A stretch of DNA of 14,326 nucleotides, from assembly GCA_017621295.1 (NCBI GenBank), contig JAGATI010000002.1:1-14326 (forward strand). Direction: 5' to 3'. Positions 11,114 to 14,326 of this stretch are shown in pieces. The DNA comes from Clostridia bacterium. GTDB taxonomy: Bacteria > Bacillota_A > Clostridia > TANB77 > CAG-508. Below the pieces are notes generated by a model. The model was not told the DNA's origin. It did no database searches and saw only the letters and a list, made by a program, of their open reading frames with translations. Positions within the stretch are counted from its first letter, which is position 1. Each line of letters opens with the position of its first letter. A program made the position numbers and the translations under genes.

Positions 11114-12043
11114 ATGATAGACATTAGAGAATATATCAGCAATAAACATTTGAAGTTACCTGACTATTTGGGAAATTGTTCTTTTGAAGAATATGTTGAT
11201 ATAAATAATATTAATGAAGACAATATTGAAGAAAGTCAGGTTTATTATTTCTATAGATATAATTTCGATCATATTATAGGTAGATCATTTAATGGTCATC
11301 TAATAAAGTTGAATGAAGCTCTTAAGTCTTATAAAGCTAAAAATTTAATATCGTTGTTGAAAAAGAAATTTTCAGATATAGATATAGCTATAATTCATAA
11401 TGGAAATAAAGGTGAAATTAGTTCTATAGAATTACAATTTAAATCAAACAATGATTTTATTGATGATTCTAATATAGAAAACATAAATTTAAAAGATAAT
11501 GACAAATCAAAAAGATTATTGCATATATTGAACTTTAATGGTTATGACATTTCTCAAATTATAAGATATAGAGATATATATTGCATATTGGTTGAACCAC
11601 AATATCAAGAAGATATAAAGCAAACTTTAGATAATCTTATATTCTATCATATAACAAATAAGAAAAATGTTGACAATATTAAGAAATGTGGATTGAGACC
11701 AAGACAAGGAATATCTAAAAGAGAAAAGAAAAATAAAAAGTCAAATCATTATGTTTCATATAGAATGTTTAGTTCAAGAACATATCTCATACATGATCCT
11801 AAAGATAAAGAAAAGTTGAGAAAAAACATATTGAATGTTATTTATGATTTACAATATAATGGTGAGTATGATAATAATTATTCAATATTAAAATGTGATT
11901 TGACTAATTATAATAATATAACAATAAATATTGATACTGTTTCTGTTGGAGAAAATAATATGTATACTATATATCCAATTGATCCAAAATGTATAACAGT
12001 ATATGATAATTTAGATGAATTAATGAAACAATATGTCAAATAA
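11114..12043 (+). CDS. Protein with possible ADP-ribosyltransferase-like (ART/Tpt1-type) C-terminal region
   Basis: The 309-residue product starts MIDIREYISNKHLKLP, a leader of the shared type. Residues 20-170 are Asn/Ile/Lys-rich with no recognisable domain. From residue 177, FYHITNKKNVDNIKKCGLRPR matches the pattern Y-H-x-T-x4-N-x2-x-I-x4-G-L-x-P-R, found near the N terminus of ART-fold proteins such as Tpt1/KptA and DarT-like enzymes. It is followed by YRMFSSRTYLIHD. If right, it could transfer ADP-ribose or act on a phosphorylated RNA end, which would be notable in a tRNA array, but no complete active site is confirmed. It starts 24 nt after tRNA-Leu(TAA) and is co-transcribed with the array. 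The coding call is firm; the family call is tentative. Confidence 0.65.
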   Translation: MIDIREYISNKHLKLPDYLGNCSFEEYVDINNINEDNIEESQVYYFYRYNFDHIIGRSFNGHLIKLNEALKSYKAKNLISLLKKKFSDIDIAIIHNGNKGEISSIELQFKSNNDFIDDSNIENINLKDNDKSKRLLHILNFNGYDISQIIRYRDIYCILVEPQYQEDIKQTLDNLIFYHITNKKNVDNIKKCGLRPRQGISKREKKNKKSNHYVSYRMFSSRTYLIHDPKDKEKLRKNILNVIYDLQYNGEYDNNYSILKCDLTNYNNITINIDTVSVGENNMYTIYPIDPKCITVYDNLDELMKQYVK

Positions 12044-12078
12044 ATTTTATTAATGTTTTATTATTAATATGAATAAAT

Positions 12079-12151
12079 GCCCTAATAGCTCAGTTGGTAG
12101 AGCCACTCACTTGTAATGAGAAGGTCGCTGGTTCGAATCCGGCTTGGGGCT
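12079..12151 (+). tRNA. tRNA-Thr(TGT)
   Basis: Acceptor GCCCTAA/TTGGGGC, discriminator T73; D stem GCTC/GAGC; anticodon loop CTTGTAA, anticodon TGT at 12112-12114; pair 27-43 mismatched. Ends 5 nt before the next gene. Confidence 0.94.
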
Positions 12152-12156
12152 CTAAT

Positions 12157-13071
12157 ATGAAGGTTTGTGAAAATTGTGGTAGAGAGCATAATGGTTATTA
12201 TGGTTCTGGTAAATTTTGTTGTAGAGAATGTGCAAGATCATATTCAAGTAAGTCAAACAACAATTTTATATTGAAAGAAGCTAGATGCATATCTTGTGGA
12301 AAGACTATATACATAAAGAAAAGAGCATCAAGCTTAACTTGTAAATGTGATATTTGCAAACATAAGAAAACCTTTGAACAACTGCATTATAATCATATAC
12401 CTACATTGATAAAGTATTTTGGATTTGATGTAAATAAGAATGCTGAACAAGAATTCAATAGAATATATAATATTCTTTATAGATTGTATTGGATAGAACA
12501 TAAGTCATCAACAGAAATATGCAATATGTTCAATTATCCAAGCAATTCTAATTTGACAAATAAGGTATTCAAATATATGGACATACCTGTTAAGACTTGT
12601 TCAGAATCAAATATAGAAAACATAAAGTATAATAGAAATAACATACCAATAAATAATGTAGGATATAAGTCAGGTTGGCACACAACATGGAACAATAAGA
12701 AAGCATATCTTAGAAGTTCATATGAGTTTGATTATGCTAAACAATTGGACAATCAACATATAGATTATGAAGTAGAAAAATTGAAAATAGAATATTATGA
12801 TACTCAGAGGAGTATGATAAGAATAGCAATTCCTGATTTCTACATACCAGAAACAAATACTATAGTTGAAATTAAGTCTAACTATACATTAGATATAACT
12901 AATATGTTTGACAAACAAAAAGCATATATGAAATTGGGATATAAATTTAGATTGATATTAGAACATAAAGAATATCGCGGGGTGGAGCAGTTGGTAGCTC
13001 ACCAGGCTCATAACCTGGAGGTCGTTGGTTCGAATCCAACTCCCGCAACTAATGATAATATCGCGGAGTAG
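12157..13071 (+). CDS. Homing-endonuclease-like protein whose frame runs through tRNA-fMet
   Basis: The 304-codon frame starts MKVCENCGREHNGYYG. It has an N-terminal zinc-binding region (Cys4, Cys7, then Cys21/22, Cys25, and a second CxxC...CxCxxC cluster to about residue 70) and a middle helical part. A PD-(D/E)xK-type nuclease core has Pro226-Asp227 in IPDFYIP and Glu238-x-Lys240 in VEIKSNY, with SSYEFDYAKQL upstream. The organisation parallels the gene at 9786. From residue 274 onward the codons are tRNA-fMet sequence (12976-13048), and the stop is bases 8-10 of the next tRNA. The natural C terminus is probably near KLGYKFRLILEHKEY (about 273); its own stop seems lost. I use the ATG at 12157, since an earlier in-frame ATG lies inside tRNA-Thr. 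Confidence 0.8.
   Translation: MKVCENCGREHNGYYGSGKFCCRECARSYSSKSNNNFILKEARCISCGKTIYIKKRASSLTCKCDICKHKKTFEQLHYNHIPTLIKYFGFDVNKNAEQEFNRIYNILYRLYWIEHKSSTEICNMFNYPSNSNLTNKVFKYMDIPVKTCSESNIENIKYNRNNIPINNVGYKSGWHTTWNNKKAYLRSSYEFDYAKQLDNQHIDYEVEKLKIEYYDTQRSMIRIAIPDFYIPETNTIVEIKSNYTLDITNMFDKQKAYMKLGYKFRLILEHKEYRGVEQLVAHQAHNLEVVGSNPTPATNDNIAE
12976..13048 (+). tRNA. Initiator tRNA-fMet(CAT)
   Basis: Acceptor CGCGGGG/TCCCGCA with the diagnostic unpaired C1-A72, A73; D arm GGAGCAGTTGGTAGCTC; anticodon stem CCAGG/CCTGG, loop CTCATAA, anticodon CAT at 13009-13011. It closely follows bacterial tRNA-fMet as I know it, including the CGCGGGGTGGAGCAG start. Pair 29-41 is A-T in place of one of the usual three G-C pairs. 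It overlaps the end of the upstream endonuclease frame. Confidence 0.95.
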
Positions 13072-13136
13072 ACTGGAGATGGTACCAGCTCAGTCTCATA
13101 AGCTGAACAACGTGAGTTCGATTCTCACCTCCGCAA
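13062..13136 (+). tRNA. Second CAT tRNA, initiator-like, divergent
   Basis: Acceptor CGCGGAG/CTCCGCA again with C1-A72 mismatched, A73; anticodon stem TCAGT/GCTGA, loop CTCATAA, anticodon CAT at 13097-13099; T stem GTGAG/CTCAC. The D stem is CTGG/CCAG, with 4 nt (TAGA) in place of 2 between acceptor and D stem. It shares flanks (AATATCGCGG before, CGCAACTAAT after) with tRNA-fMet, suggesting tandem duplication. Confidence 0.85.
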
Positions 13137-13145
13137 CTAATTTAA

Positions 13146-13219
13146 GGGGCATTAGCTCAGATGGCTAGAGCATCTGCTTTGCAAGCAGAAGGTCGTCGGT
13201 TCGAATCCGACATGCTCCA
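13146..13219 (+). tRNA. tRNA-Ala(TGC)
   Basis: Acceptor GGGGCAT/ATGCTCC with the Ala identity pair G3-T70, A73; anticodon stem TCTGC/GCAGA, loop TTTGCAA, anticodon TGC at 13180-13182. Confidence 0.96.
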
Positions 13220-13244
13220 CGTAAATATTTTTACTTTTAATTTT

Positions 13245-13319
13245 GGTGTATTAGTTCAGTCTGGTTAGAATGCCTGCCTGTCACGTAGGAGGTCACGGGT
13301 TCGAGTCCCGTATGCACCG
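13245..13319 (+). tRNA. tRNA-Asp(GTC)
   Basis: Acceptor GGTGTAT/ATGCACC, G73 as in Asp; anticodon stem CCTGC/GTAGG, loop CTGTCAC, anticodon GTC at 13280-13282. Last tRNA in the window. Confidence 0.95.
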
Positions 13320-13348
13320 CTATTAATATTTAAATGTATCTATATAAT

Positions 13349-13723
13349 ATGAAAGTCATATTCAATAACATTATTCCATTTAAAGGATTTTCTGCAATAA
13401 ACATATTTGGTATATTGTTTGTTAGAAAGAAATATAGTGCAGCTTCAACAAACTATATGAATAGACTTATTAATCATGAAAGCATACATACTGAACAAAT
13501 GAAAGACTTTGCTAGATTTCTACCAAAGTTCATACAAACATTTGTAGGAGGAATATTCTTTTATATAATATACTTAATTGAATGGTTGTTTAGGATTTTA
13601 TTTACAAAAGACAGATTTACACATAAAGCTTATAGAAGCATATCTTTTGAAAGAGAAGCATATGAAAATGAAAATGACTTTCTATATATAGCTAATAGAA
13701 AGTCATTCAATCAATGGAGATAA
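13349..13723 (+). CDS. Small membrane protein with HExxH motif, Bacteroidetes type
   Basis: The 124-residue product begins MKVIFNNIIPFKGFSAINIFG, then has NHESIHTEQM with His43-Glu44-x-x-His47, and a hydrophobic segment at about residues 58-85 (TFVGGIFFYIIYLIEWLFRI). It ends with SFEREAYENENDF. I recognise this layout from small proteins common in Bacteroidales genomes and their phages; they look like membrane-linked zinc peptidases, but I know of no proven substrate. The SFEREAY motif after the membrane segment may supply the third metal ligand. I chose the ATG at 13349 because MKVIFNN is the usual family start; an ATG at 13334 would add MYLYN. It follows tRNA-Asp without a promoter and converges with the DUF285 gene on the other strand, with 18 nt between. 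Confidence 0.8.
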   Translation: MKVIFNNIIPFKGFSAINIFGILFVRKKYSAASTNYMNRLINHESIHTEQMKDFARFLPKFIQTFVGGIFFYIIYLIEWLFRILFTKDRFTHKAYRSISFEREAYENENDFLYIANRKSFNQWR

Positions 13724-13741
13724 AATATTATTTATATATTG

Positions 13742-14326
13742 TTAATACCATTTTGGTTTATTCTTTAATGACTTACATGCATCAAATATACCATCAATAT
13801 CACACATATCATTTACATTCCAATTATTTAAGTTTTGATTGAAATTAGTACAACCACTAAACATTCGCGTCATAAATTCAACCCTACTTACATCCCAACT
13901 ATTTAAGTCTTGATTGAAACTAGTACAACCATAAAACATACATTCCATATCTTCAACCTTACTCACATTCCAATTACTTATGTCACAATTAAAGTTATTA
14001 CATAATGCAAACATTTCATACATGTTTTCAACCTTACTCACATTCCAATCACTTATATTACAATTTAATTTTTCACAACCTTTGAACATACCTGACATAT
14101 TTTTTACATTACCAACATTCCATTTAGATATATCAATATCATCTATATCATATATGTCAATATAATTATTATCATAGTTAAACAAATAGCTCATATCTTT
14201 TATAGCACTAGTATCAATACAATTTAAGTCATGTATGTCCTGATTTAATAATTGTTGTATATTTTCCGTAAGTTCATTTTTTGTTGTAGGATGATATTTA
14301 TATTGTGATTGATCTATCTTCTTATC
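13742..14326 (-). CDS. DUF285 (BspA-like) repeat protein, N terminus outside the window
   Basis: The minus-strand frame is open from the right edge of the window to the stop at 13742, giving at least 194 residues. The first visible residues (DKKIDQSQYKYHPTTKNEL, then IHDLNCIDTSAI) match the head of the genes at 3642 and 4601, so the start lies just beyond 14326; the ATG at 14192-14194 is internal. About five DUF285 repeats follow: KWNVGNVKNMSGMFKGC, DWNVSKVENMYEMFALC, NWNVSKVEDMECMFYGC, SWDVSRVEFMTRMFSGC and NWNVNDMCDIDGIFDAC, ending KPKWY. This is the third paralogue in the window, on the opposite strand from the other two. It is closest to the 3642 gene in its head region. Function is unknown, as for its paralogues. 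Confidence 0.88.
   Translation of the reverse strand, partial: DKKIDQSQYKYHPTTKNELTENIQQLLNQDIHDLNCIDTSAIKDMSYLFNYDNNYIDIYDIDDIDISKWNVGNVKNMSGMFKGCEKLNCNISDWNVSKVENMYEMFALCNNFNCDISNWNVSKVEDMECMFYGCTSFNQDLNSWDVSRVEFMTRMFSGCTNFNQNLNNWNVNDMCDIDGIFDACKSLKNKPKWY

Noticed and set aside
12094..12156. N-terminal extension of the second endonuclease (21 residues)
   Set aside because: It is a translation of tRNA-Thr (the KVAGSNPAWGS pattern is typical); the ATG at 12157 is the sensible start.

Overview
The window looks like part of a large, AT-rich phage genome (possibly jumbo class) infecting Bacteroidales. Four things in the sequence suggest this. There is a dense array of 21 tRNA or tRNA-like genes with free-standing homing-endonuclease-like genes between them. 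Start codons lack Shine-Dalgarno sequences. A recurrent promoter resembles the Bacteroides -33/-7 type. Several proteins are of kinds typical of gut Bacteroidetes and their phages (BspA-like DUF285 repeats, a small HExxH membrane protein, an N-acetylmuramoyl-L-alanine amidase). TAG, TAA and TGA all behave as stops here, so I see no recoding. That it is a phage is inference: no capsid, terminase or tail gene is in view.

Layout. 34-946 (minus): an amidase gene broken by a frameshift and a small acidic protein coupled to it. 1013-3587 (plus): a protein of unknown function, then a Ro60-type TROVE/vWA RNA-binding protein followed 3 nt later by translation initiation factor IF-1, closed by a hairpin terminator. 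3642-5308: two paralogous DUF285 repeat proteins, the first frameshifted; a third paralogue runs off the right edge on the minus strand. 5371-5487: a tiny ORF with its own promoter, then a strong terminator at 5532-5579. 5580-7189: tRNA array 1 (Ile, Thr-like, Pro, Leu, Gly, Gly, elongator Met, His, Ser, Leu) with one small protein gene and structured non-tRNA segments. 7239-8796: a zinc-metallopeptidase-like protein, an unknown protein and a very small ORF, then a terminator. 8888-9145: promoters and a palindromic repeat array. 9149-13319: tRNA array 2 (Glu, Tyr-like, Ile2-type, Asn, Gln, Leu, Thr, initiator fMet, a second initiator-like Met, Ala, Asp), with two homing-endonuclease-like genes, an ART-like protein and several structured RNA candidates. 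13349-13723: a small membrane HExxH protein.

How it may work together. IF-1, at least one initiator tRNA, the elongator tRNAs and a Ro60-like RNA chaperone all point to control of translation and RNA metabolism during infection. The spacers inside the tRNA arrays are not empty. Several are enclosed by perfect long-range stems of 7-10 bp (one compound 13 bp), which is what one would expect of stable small RNAs, possibly including a Y-RNA-like partner for the Ro protein (inference). A promoter motif with constant internal spacing recurs upstream of most transcription units. At least five otherwise unrelated proteins share a short N-terminal leader resembling the T4 capsid-targeting sequence, so some may be packaged in the virion and injected (inference).
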